This document shows positions 1 to 9,700 of a DNA stretch of 64,000 bases, piece after piece. The DNA comes from Brachybacterium saurashtrense (GTDB taxonomy: Bacteria > Actinomycetota > Actinomycetes > Actinomycetales > Dermabacteraceae), in NCBI RefSeq assembly GCF_003355475.1, contig NZ_CP031356.1, forward strand, positions 1,178,001 to 1,242,000. Reading direction: 5' to 3'. Below the pieces are notes generated by a model that was given only the letters and a program-made list of their open reading frames with translations, searched no databases and was not told the origin of the DNA. The stretch's first letter is position 1; each line of letters starts with the position of its first letter. The position numbers and the translations under genes were made by a program.

Positions 1-327
1 CACGAGGCCCGCGGCGCCGGCGCCGCGGTACTGGTGGTCGAAGGAGGGGGCGCGGTAGGAGCGACCCTCGGTGGCCTTGACGTAGGCGAAGCGGGAGCCC
101 AGCGCCGCCTGCGCGGCCCAGTCCACCTCTCCCTGCCAGCCGGAGACGTCCTGGCCGTAGATGCCGTGGGCGTTCGCGGCGGGTGCGGCCAGGGCGGCGG
201 TGCCGGCGCCGGTGCCGAGGGCGGCGGCGCCCAGCACACCCCCGCGCAGCAGGGAGCGTCGGGTGGAGCCGGTGGGCTCGGGGGCGGGTGAGGGAGGGGC
301 GAGGTGGCGCGGTCGGTAGGCGGACAT
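1..327 (-). CDS. GH25-family lysozyme (muramidase), 3' part outside window
   Basis: The 109 visible residues are the N-terminus of an exported protein. A twin-arginine stretch (TRRSLLRGG, about residues 22-30) is followed by an Ala/Gly-rich hydrophobic core and a likely cleavage site near APAANA, which suggests Tat export. The mature part begins YGQDVSGWQGEVDW and continues FAYVKATEG, the start of the glycoside hydrolase family 25 fold. The Asp of GQDVSGW is the usual first catalytic-site residue. Members hydrolyse the MurNAc-GlcNAc bond of peptidoglycan outside the cell. The ATG at 327 is preceded by an AGGAG ribosome site. The reading frame is still open at base 1, so the gene is cut by the window edge and not evidently broken. 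The family call is fairly secure; whether the role is cell-wall remodelling or attack on other cells cannot be told. Confidence 0.85.
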   Translation of the reverse strand, partial: MSAYRPRHLAPPSPAPEPTGSTRRSLLRGGVLGAAALGTGAGTAALAAPAANAHGIYGQDVSGWQGEVDWAAQAALGSRFAYVKATEGRSYRAPSFDHQYRGAGAAGLV

Positions 328-396
328 GGCGTCTCCTGGGGAAGAGGGGAAGCAGGTGGGACGGTCGTCACACCGGCACCACGGTAGGGGTGCTCC

Positions 397-420
397 CGCG
401 GGGGCGCGCGCTCCCCCGCG
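397..420. terminator. GC-rich hairpin downstream of tetR
   Basis: CGCGGGGG (397-404) pairs with CCCCCGCG (413-420) across an 8-nt loop. It lies between the tetR stop and the GH25 start on the minus strand. There is no U-tract, as is common for actinobacterial terminators. It probably separates tetR from the lysozyme gene; this is inferred from position and symmetry only. Confidence 0.5.
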
Positions 421-486
421 CGATCGGGCGTGTCGCGACGAATCGGACGGAGCGGGCGAATGCGGCTCCGCGCCGACGGCGACGGC

Positions 487-1152
487 TCAGGCGGGGCGCG
501 GCTCGATGAACGCCCGCAGGGTGCCCAGGATCGTGGTCGCCGCCAGCTCGGTGACGTCACGCTGCTCCATCTGCTCGCGCAGCATGAGGTCGATGAAGAT
601 GCCCATGAGCAGCTGGGCGAGATCCTCCGCGGGCAGCTTCGCACGCTCCCCCGACGCCTCCAGGCGCGCGCTGAGCAGGGCGCCGATCTCGTCGCGCATG
701 CGCTCCCGCTGCACGGCGAGCTCGGCTCGCAGCTCCTCGTCCCGCAGGGAGCGGGTGATCGCCTCGGAGTACAGCAGGTACCACTGGCGGCCGAAGGGGC
801 GGATCCCCTCGAACACGGCCAGCATCACGCCGGCGTCGTCCGTCTCTGGGATTGCGCAGTCGCCGTCCACCTGCGCCGCGGCCAGGGCGTCGGCGACGGC
901 GCTGTGCGCTATCGCGATGAGCTCGGTGGTCACCTCGTCGAACAGCGCGATGAACACCTCCTCGCGGCGGGAGAAGCTCGAGTAGAACGCGCCGCGGGTG
1001 AAGCCGGCCGCCCGCACCAGGTCGTCGACGGTGGCCCCGTCGATGCCCTTCTCCACGAACACCTCGAGCGAGGCGCGCACCAGCTTGGTGCGGGTGTTCT
1101 CGCGGCGGCGCGTGCCCGCGGACTCGGGCAGCGGCTCGAACAGATCGGTCAT
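487..1152 (-). CDS. TetR/AcrR-family transcriptional regulator
   Basis: The 221-residue protein has a TetR N-terminal DNA-binding domain at about residues 17-65. The helix-turn-helix reads TVDDLVRAAGFTRGAFYSSF and is followed by the usual R-E-E-V-F-I-A-L-F helix. The remainder is the helical ligand-binding and dimerisation domain and is not assignable to a ligand. The ATG at 1152 follows a GAGGAG site. The gene is divergent from the MMPL/YhgE pair, and the 136-bp gap contains a palindromic sequence overlapping a promoter for the transporter. The likely job is ligand-relieved repression of the transporter and of itself. That control is inferred from layout; the family call is firm. Confidence 0.9.
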   Translation of the reverse strand: MTDLFEPLPESAGTRRRENTRTKLVRASLEVFVEKGIDGATVDDLVRAAGFTRGAFYSSFSRREEVFIALFDEVTTELIAIAHSAVADALAAAQVDGDCAIPETDDAGVMLAVFEGIRPFGRQWYLLYSEAITRSLRDEELRAELAVQRERMRDEIGALLSARLEASGERAKLPAEDLAQLLMGIFIDLMLREQMEQRDVTELAATTILGTLRAFIEPRPA

Positions 1153-1170
1153 GGCTCCTCGTGGACTGGT

Positions 1171-1223
1171 TTGTGCGTGTCGGGCGTCGGCCGATAGTAT
1201 CTCACCGATACAGATGCGTATCG
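1171..1223 (+). promoter_or_regulatory. Promoter and TetR operator candidate for the MMPL operon
   Basis: TTGTGC (1171-1176) and TAGTAT (1195-1200), spaced 18 nt, form a plausible sigma-70-type promoter reading towards the MMPL gene. Immediately downstream lies an inverted repeat, CGATAC (1206-1211), 6 nt, GTATCG (1218-1223). A further GTATC half-site at 1197-1201 overlaps the -10, so half-sites alternate across the promoter. This is the arrangement expected for a TetR operator that blocks initiation and also covers the tetR promoter region. Confidence 0.6.
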
Positions 1224-1288
1224 AATGCGTGGGCGTCTCGAGCGGGTCGTCCGACGTGCCCCCTGCTCGAGCCCGCCCTGGAGGTCGC

Positions 1289-4051
1289 GTGTCCTCGTCC
1301 CTGTACCGACTCGGCCGTCGGATGGCCGTGCTGCGCTGGCGGATCGTCGGCGCCTGGCTGGCCCTGCTGGTGATCGTCGGCGCCCTCGCCGTGGGGCTCG
1401 GCGGCACCTTCTCCACCGACATCGAGATCCCCGGCACCGAGGGGCAGCGGGGCATCGACACCCTCGCCCAGCGGTTCCCCGAGATGGGCGGCACCTCCGG
1501 CCAGGTGGTGTTCGTGACCGAGGACGGCTCCACCGTCGGCGAGCACCAGGACGAGATCGAGGCGCTGATGAGCGAGATCGGCGAGGTCTCCCACGTCTCC
1601 GCCGCCCCCTCCCCCTTCGACGACCTCTCCCCCGGCACCCGCACCGAGGACGACACCGCCGTCATCGCCCAGTTCCAGATGGACTTCCCCACCGGCGTGT
1701 ACCCCGCCGACGAGATCGAGGAGATCTCCGACCTGGTCGCCGGGGCCGACACCGCCACGCTCGAGGCGCACCTGGGCGGCCAGGTGCTGCAGAGCTCGGA
1801 CATCCCCTTCGGCGCCGGCGAAGTGGTGGGCGTGGTGGTGGCGCTGCTCATCCTCGCGATCGTGTTCCGCTCGCTGGTGCCCGCCGTGATCCCGATCATC
1901 ACCGCGATCGTGGGCGTGGGCGTGTCCATGCTCGCGCTGGTGGCGCTCTCGGCCGGGGTGGACATCCCCTCGGTGACCACGGCGCTGGGGGCGATGCTCG
2001 GCCTCGCCGTGGGCATCGACTACGCCCTGTTCATCCTCTCCCGCCACCGCGACCAGCTCGCCGCCGGGGAGGACGTCCACGAGTCGATCGGCCGGGCGCT
2101 GGCCACCTCCGGCAGCGCCGTGATCTTCGCGGGCATGACCGTGATCGTCGCCCTGGTGGGTCTGTTCATCACCGGCATCCCCTTCCTCACCGTGATGGGC
2201 GTGGCCGCCGCGGCCACCGTGGCCCTGGCCGTGGTGGTGGCGCTGACGATGCTGCCGGCGATCATGGGGATCCTCGGCGAGCGGCTCCGGCCCCGCCGAG
2301 CCCGTCGGGCGATGGCCGCCGGCGACGGCGCCCTGCCGGAGCCCGCCGAGCCTGCCGCGCCCCGCCGCAGCCTGGGGCGCGCCTGGGTGCGCCTGGTCAC
2401 GCGGGTGCCCGCCCTGACGATCCTGGTGGTGATCGTGGGCGTGGGGGCGCTGGCCGTGCCGATCCGGGATCTCGAGCTGGCGCTGCCGGACCTCGGCACC
2501 GAACCGGTGGGCACCGACGCCCGTGACACCTACGACCTGGTCGCCGAGGAGTTCGGCCCCGGCTACAACGGCCCGCTGCTGGTCACCGCGGACATCATCA
2601 ACACCACCGACCCGCTGGGCGTGGTGGACGAGCTCGAGAGCGACATCGCCGCGCTCGAGAACGTGCGCGAGATCCAGCTGGCCACCCCGAACCGCGGCGC
2701 GGACATGGCCGTGGTGGTGGTGATCCCCGAGGAGGGACCCACCGCGCAGTCCACCAAGGACCTCGTGCTCGCCCTGCGCGACGGCGCCGCCGGCTGGGAG
2801 CAGGAGCTGTCCATCTCGGACATCACCGTCACCGGCTCCACCGCCGTGGGCATCGACGTCACCGACAAGCTCTCCGCGGCGCTGCTGCCCTTCGCGGTGT
2901 TCGTGGTGGGGCTGTCGCTGCTGCTGCTGGCGCTGGTGTTCCGCTCGATCTGGGTGCCGCTGAAGGCGTCGGTCGGCTACCTGTTCTCGGTGCTCGCCGC
3001 CTTCGGCGTGACCGCGATGGTGTTCGAGTACGGCTGGTTCAACGGCCCGCTGTTCGTGGACGTCAACGGCCCGGTGGTCTCCTTCATGCCGATCATGGTG
3101 ATGGGGGTGCTGTTCGGCCTCGCGATGGACTACGAGGTGTTCCTCGTCTCCCGCATGCGGGAGGAGTTCGTGCACACCGGCGATGCCCGCGGCGCGATCG
3201 AGCGCGGCTTCACCGCGAACGCGCCCGTGGTCACCGCCGCGGCGCTGATCATGGTGGCGGTGTTCGCCGGCTTCGTCACCTCCGGCTGGTTCATGCTGCA
3301 GCCGATCGCCGTCGCGCTCGCCGTGGGCGTGCTGGTGGACGCCTTCGTGGTGCGGATGACCTTCGTGCCCGCGGTGCTGGCGCTGCTGGGCCGTCACGCC
3401 TGGTGGCTGCCCGGGTGGCTCGCCCGCGCCCTGCCCACCGTGGACGTGGAGGGCGAGGGCCTGGCCGCCGTGCTCGAGCACCGCCGCTGGAGCGAGGAGC
3501 ACGGCGCTCACGCGCTGCGGCTCGACGGCGTGGTCGCCCCGCTGCTCGGCGCGCCGGGCACGCTGGGCCCGCTCACCGGCGCGATCACGCCCGGCACCCT
3601 GCTGGTGGTGCGCACGCCCGACGACGCCGCCCGCGCCACCTTCCTCGCCCTCGCCGGCGGGCGCCTCGCTCCCGCCGAGGGCGTCCTGGCCGTCCACGAC
3701 CGGCTCGCGCCGGACGACCTCGGCGCGATCCAGGCCCGCACCCACTGGATCGGCGCCGGCGCCCCCGTCGCCGCGCGGCTCTCCGAGATCGACGGCCACG
3801 GCCTGGGCCGGGCCGTGATCGTCGTGGAGCAGCTCGCCGATCTCGCCCACGCCGCGCTCGAGGACGAGGACCTCGTCGAACGCCTCGACGCCCTGCTCGC
3901 CGAGGGCGGAACCGTGATCGTCGGGTCCCGCGCCGCCGGCCCCGTCGACGCCGAGCGCCACCTCCACGCCACCCTGAGGGACCCGCGCCGGCTGCAGGCC
4001 CTGTCCCTCCAGCGCTCCACCGCCGCGACCCTCGAAGGAGCCCCCGCATGA
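1289..4051 (+). CDS. MMPL/RND-family transporter with C-terminal degenerate ABC-ATPase-like domain
   Basis: The 920-residue protein begins with an RND-type core. It has one N-terminal membrane helix (about 18-40), an extracytoplasmic loop, a five-helix bundle (about 180-340), and the same pattern repeated from about 373 to 700. The two signature Asp-Tyr sites are GIDYAL (D244) and AMDYEV (D614), the expected proton-relay aspartates. A soluble tail of roughly 200 residues follows. At 776-784 it reads TPDDAARAT, matching an ABC Walker A register but lacking the glycines and lysine. At 841-848 it reads RAVIVVEQ, like Walker B without its Asp. The GTG start at 1289 has GGAGG 4 nt upstream. The gene overlaps the next one as ATGA. 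Substrate unknown; lipid or hydrophobic export is typical of the family. Confidence 0.88.
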   Translation: MSSSLYRLGRRMAVLRWRIVGAWLALLVIVGALAVGLGGTFSTDIEIPGTEGQRGIDTLAQRFPEMGGTSGQVVFVTEDGSTVGEHQDEIEALMSEIGEVSHVSAAPSPFDDLSPGTRTEDDTAVIAQFQMDFPTGVYPADEIEEISDLVAGADTATLEAHLGGQVLQSSDIPFGAGEVVGVVVALLILAIVFRSLVPAVIPIITAIVGVGVSMLALVALSAGVDIPSVTTALGAMLGLAVGIDYALFILSRHRDQLAAGEDVHESIGRALATSGSAVIFAGMTVIVALVGLFITGIPFLTVMGVAAAATVALAVVVALTMLPAIMGILGERLRPRRARRAMAAGDGALPEPAEPAAPRRSLGRAWVRLVTRVPALTILVVIVGVGALAVPIRDLELALPDLGTEPVGTDARDTYDLVAEEFGPGYNGPLLVTADIINTTDPLGVVDELESDIAALENVREIQLATPNRGADMAVVVVIPEEGPTAQSTKDLVLALRDGAAGWEQELSISDITVTGSTAVGIDVTDKLSAALLPFAVFVVGLSLLLLALVFRSIWVPLKASVGYLFSVLAAFGVTAMVFEYGWFNGPLFVDVNGPVVSFMPIMVMGVLFGLAMDYEVFLVSRMREEFVHTGDARGAIERGFTANAPVVTAAALIMVAVFAGFVTSGWFMLQPIAVALAVGVLVDAFVVRMTFVPAVLALLGRHAWWLPGWLARALPTVDVEGEGLAAVLEHRRWSEEHGAHALRLDGVVAPLLGAPGTLGPLTGAITPGTLLVVRTPDDAARATFLALAGGRLAPAEGVLAVHDRLAPDDLGAIQARTHWIGAGAPVAARLSEIDGHGLGRAVIVVEQLADLAHAALEDEDLVERLDALLAEGGTVIVGSRAAGPVDAERHLHATLRDPRRLQALSLQRSTAATLEGAPA

Positions 4052-6759
4052 GCCGCCTGGCCCATCCCCGCACGCTGATCGTCGTCCTGGTGCTGCCGCT
4101 GCTGGTGGTGGGACTGGGCATGTGGGCGCTGAGCGGTCGCGTGGACCGCCTGGACAGCGTCCCGGCGGCCGTGGTGAACCTCGACGAGGGCGCCGAGGTG
4201 ACCGCCGCGGACGGCTCCACCCAGACCGTCCCCTTCGGCCGGCTGCTCGCCGGCGCGCTCACCCAGCCCGGCACGGTAGAGGGCCAGGACGCCCCCGCGA
4301 CCACCGGCTTCGACTGGAGGCTCACCAGCCAGGAGGACGCCGAGCAGGGACTCACGGACGGCACCTACGCCGCCGTGGTGGTGATCCCCGCGGACTTCTC
4401 CGAGGACCTCGCCACGCTCGGCACCCCGGAAGCGACCTCGGCGATCCTCGAGGTCACCACCGACGACGCCAGCGGCCAGATCAACGCCCTGGTGGCCACC
4501 GCCGTCGCCGAGGCGTCCAGCTCCACCATGGGCGGCGACCTCGCCGCGCAGTACCTCGACGGCCTCTACCTCGGCTTCAACGACCTCCACAGCGGCTTCT
4601 CCGATGCCGCCGACGGCGCCCGCGAGCTCGCCGACGGCACCTCCGCGCTCGACGACGGCGCGCAGGAGCTCGCCGGCGGCACGCGGGAGCTCGCCGACGG
4701 CAGCGCCGAGGCGGCCGACGGTGCGCGCGAGTTCTCCGGCGGGGTGTGGTCCCTCGCCGACGGCACCTGGCAGGCGGCCGACGGCACCCGGGAGCTCGCC
4801 GACGGGCTCGACGACCTCGCCGACGGCACCGATGAGCTCGCCGGCGGCGTCTCCGGGCTCCAGCAGGGCATGCGCGGCACCGCGGACCAGCCCGGCCTGG
4901 TGGACGGCGCGCAGCAGCTCGCCGACGGCGTCGAGGGCGACGGCACCGCCGCGAACCCCGGACTTGCCGCGGGCGCCGACCAGCTCGCCGATGGCCTGGA
5001 GCAGGTCGCCGACGGCGTGGAGCGCACCGGCGGCGCGGTCTCCGGGGACGGCACCGCCGAGAACCCGGGCCTGCTGCCCACGGCGCGCAGCGTCGCCCAG
5101 GGCACCGAGGAGCTGGGCCAGGGTGCGCAGGAGGCCGCGGACGGCCTGAACGGCACCGCGCAGCAGCCCGGCCTCGTCCAGGCCGCGGACGGCGTGGTCG
5201 GCTACGCGGAGGGCGTGGACCAGACCGCCGCCGGGCTCGACGCGATCGTGGACGGGGACGGCACGGCGGAGAACCCCGGCATGAGCGCCCTCTCCGGCTC
5301 GCTCGAGGAGTCCGCCTGCGCGCTCGCCGAGCGGTACCCGGAGGATCCGCAGGCGCAGGCCGCCTGCCAGCAGGCCACCGGCATGTCCGGCTACGTCGGT
5401 GGGGTGGACGAGGCCGCCGGCGGCCTGCACACCGTCGTCGACGGGGACGGCACCGACGAGAACCCGGGCCTGATGGCCACCGCGCAGGGCGTGGGCGACG
5501 GCGCCCGGACCGCCGCGGACGGCGTCCAGCAGCTCGCCGACGGCGTCAACGGCACCGAGGACTCCCCCGGCCTGGTCCAGGGCACCCAGGGCGTGGTCAC
5601 CTACGCCGAGGGCCTCGACACCGCCTTCGACGGCGACGGCAGCGCCGAGAACCCGGGCCTCGTCGCGGCCACCGGGCAGCTCGCCGAGGGCGCCCGCTCC
5701 AGCGCCGACGGCGCCGCCCAGCTGACCGACGGCGTGACCGGGCTGCGCGACGGCCTGGTCCAGTACGCCGACGGCGTGGACCAGCTCGCCGACGGCGCGG
5801 ACCAGCTCGCCGAGGGGACCCGGGCCGCGGCCGACGGCGCCGACGAGCTCGCCGACGGCACCGGGGCCCTGGCCTCCGGCGCGGACGAGCTCGGCACCGG
5901 CGCGGACCGGCTCGCCGACGGCTCCCGCCAGCTCGCCGACGGCACCTCGGAGCTGGCCGACGGCACCGAGGAGCTCGCCGACGGCACCGGCGAGCTCGCG
6001 GACGGCGGCGACGAGCTGGCCGACGGGCTGCGCGAGGGCGCCGACGAGATCCCCACCTACTCGGAGTCCGAGCGCACCCGCATGGGCGAGATGGCCGCCT
6101 CCCCCGTCGGCACCGAGGTGCAGCGGCAGAACGAGGCGGACGGCGCGGACACCGCGACCTTCCCCTTCGTCACCGCGCTGGCGCTGTGGCTGGGCGCCTT
6201 CGCCTCCTTCCTGCTGCTGCCGGCGCTGCGCCGTGCGCTGCTGGACCGGGCGCTGCCGATGTGGCGGGTGGTGCTGCGCTCCCTCGCCCCGGCGCTGCTG
6301 ATCGCGGTGGTGCAGGCGGTGGCGGCGCTGGCCCTGCTCACCGGCATCGGCATCGCGCCCGTCTCCCCGCTCGCGGTGGGACTGGTGGCGCTCGCCGGGG
6401 CGGTCATGTTCGCCGCCCTGCACCAGGCGCTGCTGACGGTGCTGGGCGCGCGGATCGGCCGGATCGCCTCGATCGTGCTGATGGTGCTGCAGGTGGTGAC
6501 CCTGGTGGGGATCGTGCCGGTGGAGACGGCGCCGGCCCTGCTGCAGGACGTGGGCGCGCTGATGCCGCTGTCGATCGTCACCCAGGGGCTGGTGCACGCC
6601 GCACTCGGCGGCACCCTGGTGAGCACCTCCAGCACCCTGCTGTCGATCCTCGCCTGGGCGGCGATCTCGCTGCTGCTCACCCTGGTCGCCTCGCGCGGGG
6701 CGCGGCGGGCGGACCGCTCCGAGCACGTGGGGGCGAGGGCCCTGCCGGCCACGGCCTGA
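4048..6759 (+). CDS. YhgE/Pip-type membrane protein with heptad-like and GDGT-NPG repeats
   Basis: The 903-residue protein has one N-terminal membrane helix (about 9-28), a long external region, and about six C-terminal helices (from about 710 to 890). This is the layout of YhgE/Pip and ABC-2-like export proteins. The external region contains many ELADGT or QLADGV units, the x-x-x-Leu-x-x-Gly pattern of this family. Between them sit five GDG[TS]xxNPG[LM] motifs (near bases 4934, 5045, 5252, 5436, 5630), alternating with three GTxxxPGL motifs. C424 and C440 are a close pair that could form a disulfide. The start overlaps the MMPL stop (ATGA), so the two are translationally coupled and probably act as one envelope complex. 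Function unknown; relatives include phage-infection and type VII-associated proteins. Confidence 0.8.
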   Translation: MSRLAHPRTLIVVLVLPLLVVGLGMWALSGRVDRLDSVPAAVVNLDEGAEVTAADGSTQTVPFGRLLAGALTQPGTVEGQDAPATTGFDWRLTSQEDAEQGLTDGTYAAVVVIPADFSEDLATLGTPEATSAILEVTTDDASGQINALVATAVAEASSSTMGGDLAAQYLDGLYLGFNDLHSGFSDAADGARELADGTSALDDGAQELAGGTRELADGSAEAADGAREFSGGVWSLADGTWQAADGTRELADGLDDLADGTDELAGGVSGLQQGMRGTADQPGLVDGAQQLADGVEGDGTAANPGLAAGADQLADGLEQVADGVERTGGAVSGDGTAENPGLLPTARSVAQGTEELGQGAQEAADGLNGTAQQPGLVQAADGVVGYAEGVDQTAAGLDAIVDGDGTAENPGMSALSGSLEESACALAERYPEDPQAQAACQQATGMSGYVGGVDEAAGGLHTVVDGDGTDENPGLMATAQGVGDGARTAADGVQQLADGVNGTEDSPGLVQGTQGVVTYAEGLDTAFDGDGSAENPGLVAATGQLAEGARSSADGAAQLTDGVTGLRDGLVQYADGVDQLADGADQLAEGTRAAADGADELADGTGALASGADELGTGADRLADGSRQLADGTSELADGTEELADGTGELADGGDELADGLREGADEIPTYSESERTRMGEMAASPVGTEVQRQNEADGADTATFPFVTALALWLGAFASFLLLPALRRALLDRALPMWRVVLRSLAPALLIAVVQAVAALALLTGIGIAPVSPLAVGLVALAGAVMFAALHQALLTVLGARIGRIASIVLMVLQVVTLVGIVPVETAPALLQDVGALMPLSIVTQGLVHAALGGTLVSTSSTLLSILAWAAISLLLTLVASRGARRADRSEHVGARALPATA

Positions 6760-6770
6760 GCCGCGCTCAG
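6756..6770. terminator. Hairpin holding both stop codons of a convergent pair
   Basis: CTGAGC (6756-6761) pairs with GCTCAG (6765-6770). The TGA of the YhgE-type gene and the reverse-strand TGA of dnaE2 both lie inside the stem. Short and without a U-tract, so a bidirectional terminator role is tentative. Confidence 0.35.
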
Positions 6771-9700
6771 CGGAAGTCCCGGGACCGGCCCGCCGCGGCG
6801 AGGTCCAGGGGCGCGACGTCGTCGGCGACGAGGTTCACCGCGCCGGTGCGGTTCTCCACGATGCCGCGCAGCACCACCGCCCGGGCGGTGCGCAGCAGAG
6901 CGCGGTGCCGCACCCAGAACCCCTGGGAGCAGACCACGTTGAGGATCCCGGTCTCGTCCTCGAGGCTGAGGAAGGTGACGTTCCCGGCGGTCGCGGGGCG
7001 CTGGCGGTGCGTGATCACGCCGCCCACGCGGAGCCGGGAGCCGTCCTCCGCCGCACGGGTGCCCTCGATCGAGAGCACCCCGTCGGCCGTGAGCCGCGCG
7101 CGCACCAGCGCCATCGGGTGCTCGTCCAGGGTGATCCCGGTGGCCCAGGCGTCCGCGGTGGCGAGCTCGGCGTCGCTCATCCCCGGCAGCATCGGCGCCT
7201 GCGCACCCACCGCGAGATGCGGCAGGGTGTGCGGGGACTCCTGGGCGGCGGCGCCCGCGGCCCACAGCGCCTGCCGCCGCGAGCTCGCCAGGGCGTCCAG
7301 CGCCCCGGCGGTGGCGAGCGCCTCCAGCTGCCGGGCGGTCAGCGTCACCCGCCGCGCGAGGTCCGGGATCGAGGCGAAGGGCCCGCCGCGCTCCCGCTCG
7401 GCCACGATCGCCTCCGCGAGCTCGGTGCCGATGCCGCGCACCTGGTCCAGGCCCAGCCGGATCGCGGGGCCGTGCGCGGCCCGCTCCCCCTGCACCTGCT
7501 CCCCCGGCTCCTCGATCCGGTACCCGCGGTGCTCGGCGTCGGTCTCCAGGTCGGTGCGGGCGCGGGAGGCCAGCACGTCCGGGCCGCGGGTGAGCACGCC
7601 GTGGCGGCGCGCATCGGCCACCAGCGACTGCGGCGAGTAGAAGCCCATCGGCTGGGCGCGCAGCAGCGCGGCGGTGAACGCGGCCGGGTAGTGGCACTTC
7701 AGGTACGAGCTCGCGTAGACGAGGTACGCGAAGGAGTAGGCGTGCGACTCGGGGAAGCCGTAGTTGGCGAAGGCGAGCAGCTTGCGGTGGATCGCCTCCG
7801 CGTCCTCCCCGGTGATGCCGTGACGGGCCATCCCCGTGAACAGCGCATCGGAGAGATCCAGCATCTTCTGGGTGGAGCGCTTGGCGCCCATCGCCCGCCG
7901 CAGCTGGTCCGCCTGGGCGGGGGTGAAGTCCGCGACGTCGACCACCATCTGCATCAGCTGCTCCTGGAACAGCGGGATCCCGAGCGTGCGGCCCAGGGAC
8001 GTCTCCAGCGCCGGGTGGAGGAAGGTGACCGGCTCCTCGCCCGTGCGGCGGCGGATGTACGGGTGCACGCTGCCGCCCTGGATGGGGCCGGGACGGATCA
8101 GCGCCACCTCCACCACCAGGTCGTAGAAGCAGCGCGGCCGCAGCCGCGGCAGGGTGGAGATCTGCGCCCGGGACTCCACCTGGAACACGCCGATGCTGTC
8201 CCCGGCGCACAGCATGTCGTACACCGCCTCGTCCTCCTGCGGCAGGGTGCGCAGCTCGAAGTGCTGGCCGTGGTGCTCGGCGACGAGGCTCAGCGCATGG
8301 TCCAGCGCCGTGAGCATCCCCAGCCCCAGCAGGTCGAACTTCACCAGACCCGCGTCGGCGCAGTCGTCCTTGTCCCACTGCAGCACGGAGCGGTCCGCCA
8401 TCGCCGCCCACTGCACCGGGCACACCTCGATCACCGGGCGATCGCACAGCACCATCCCGCCGGAGTGGATGCCCAGGTGGCGTGGTGCGTCGCGCAGCTG
8501 CTGGGCGAGCTCGACCACGTCGGCGGGGACGTCCGCCTCGGCCAGGGAGGAGAAGGAGCGCTCGATCCGTCGGGAGAAGGCGTCCTGCGCGCCGGGGTCG
8601 TAGCCGAGCGCGCGGGCGGCGTCGCGCACCGCGAGCTTCGCCCGGTAGGTGATGACGTTGGCGACCTGCGCGGCGTACTCCCGCCCGTACCGCTGGTAGA
8701 CGTGCTGGATCACCTCCTCGCGGCGGTCGGAGGCGATGTCGATGTCGATGTCCGGCGGGCCGTCCCGCTCCGGGGCGAGGAAGCGCTCGAACAGCAGGTG
8801 GTGGCCCACCGGCTCGACCGCCGTGATCCCCAGCGCGTAGCAGACGGCGCTGTTCGCCGCGGAGCCGCGCCCCTGCGCGAGGATCCCCTCCCCGGCGCAG
8901 AAGTCGATGATCTCGTGGACGATGAGGAAGTAGCCGGGGAAGTGCAGATCGGTGATGACCCGCAGCTCGTGGTCGATCTGCGCCCACGCCCCGGGCACCT
9001 GCTCGGGTCTCTCCGGGGCGGGGCGCGGCCCGTACCGCTCGCGCCCCTCGATCTCCACCAGCTCCCGCAGCCAGCTGGCCTCGTCGTGCCCGGCGGGGAC
9101 GGGGAAGGGCGGCAGGTCCGGGGCGAGCAGGCGCAGGTCCAGGGCGCAGTCCCGTCCCAGCCGCGCCGCCTGCGCGATCGCGCCCGGGTAGCGGGGCAGC
9201 AGCTGCGCCATCTCCTCCCCGCTGCGCAGGTGCGCGGGCCGGGAGGACAGGTACGGGTCGGCGTCGGCCAGCGCCACCCCGGCGCGCAGGGCGGCGTGGG
9301 CGTCCGCGAGGCGCTTGTCCGCCGGGCGGGCGTAGTGCGCGTTCGTGCTCGCCACCAGCGGCAGCGAGATCTCGTCCAGGCCGTGCGCCTCGCGCACCAG
9401 GCGCGCGCCCTGGGCGAGCGCGTCGTGGAGCTCGTCCGCCTCTCCCCCGCCGCCGGCGATCAGCTCCACGGCCACGTTCCCGGGCCCGAACAGCTCCACC
9501 AGGCGCGCGATCTGCCGCGCCGCGGCCTGCGCCGCCGCCTCCAGGTCCCCGCCGGCCAGATGCGCGCTCGCGGCGCGGGTCACGGCGCCCTTGCGGCAGC
9601 CGGTGAGGATCAGCCAGTGCCCCTCCCGTGCGATGCGCGACAGCTCGGCGAGGCGGTAGCGGGGCGCGGCCTTCTGCCCGCTGTCCAGGTGGGCGCGGGC

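Noticed and set aside
1202..3967. Very long minus-strand frame opposite the MMPL gene
   Set aside because: It is a GC-driven shadow: His/Gly/Arg-rich, no domain, no ribosome site. The opposite strand encodes a clear MMPL protein.
3508..6726. Long minus-strand frame opposite the YhgE-type gene
   Set aside because: Low-complexity translation mirrors the repeats of the real gene in another frame.
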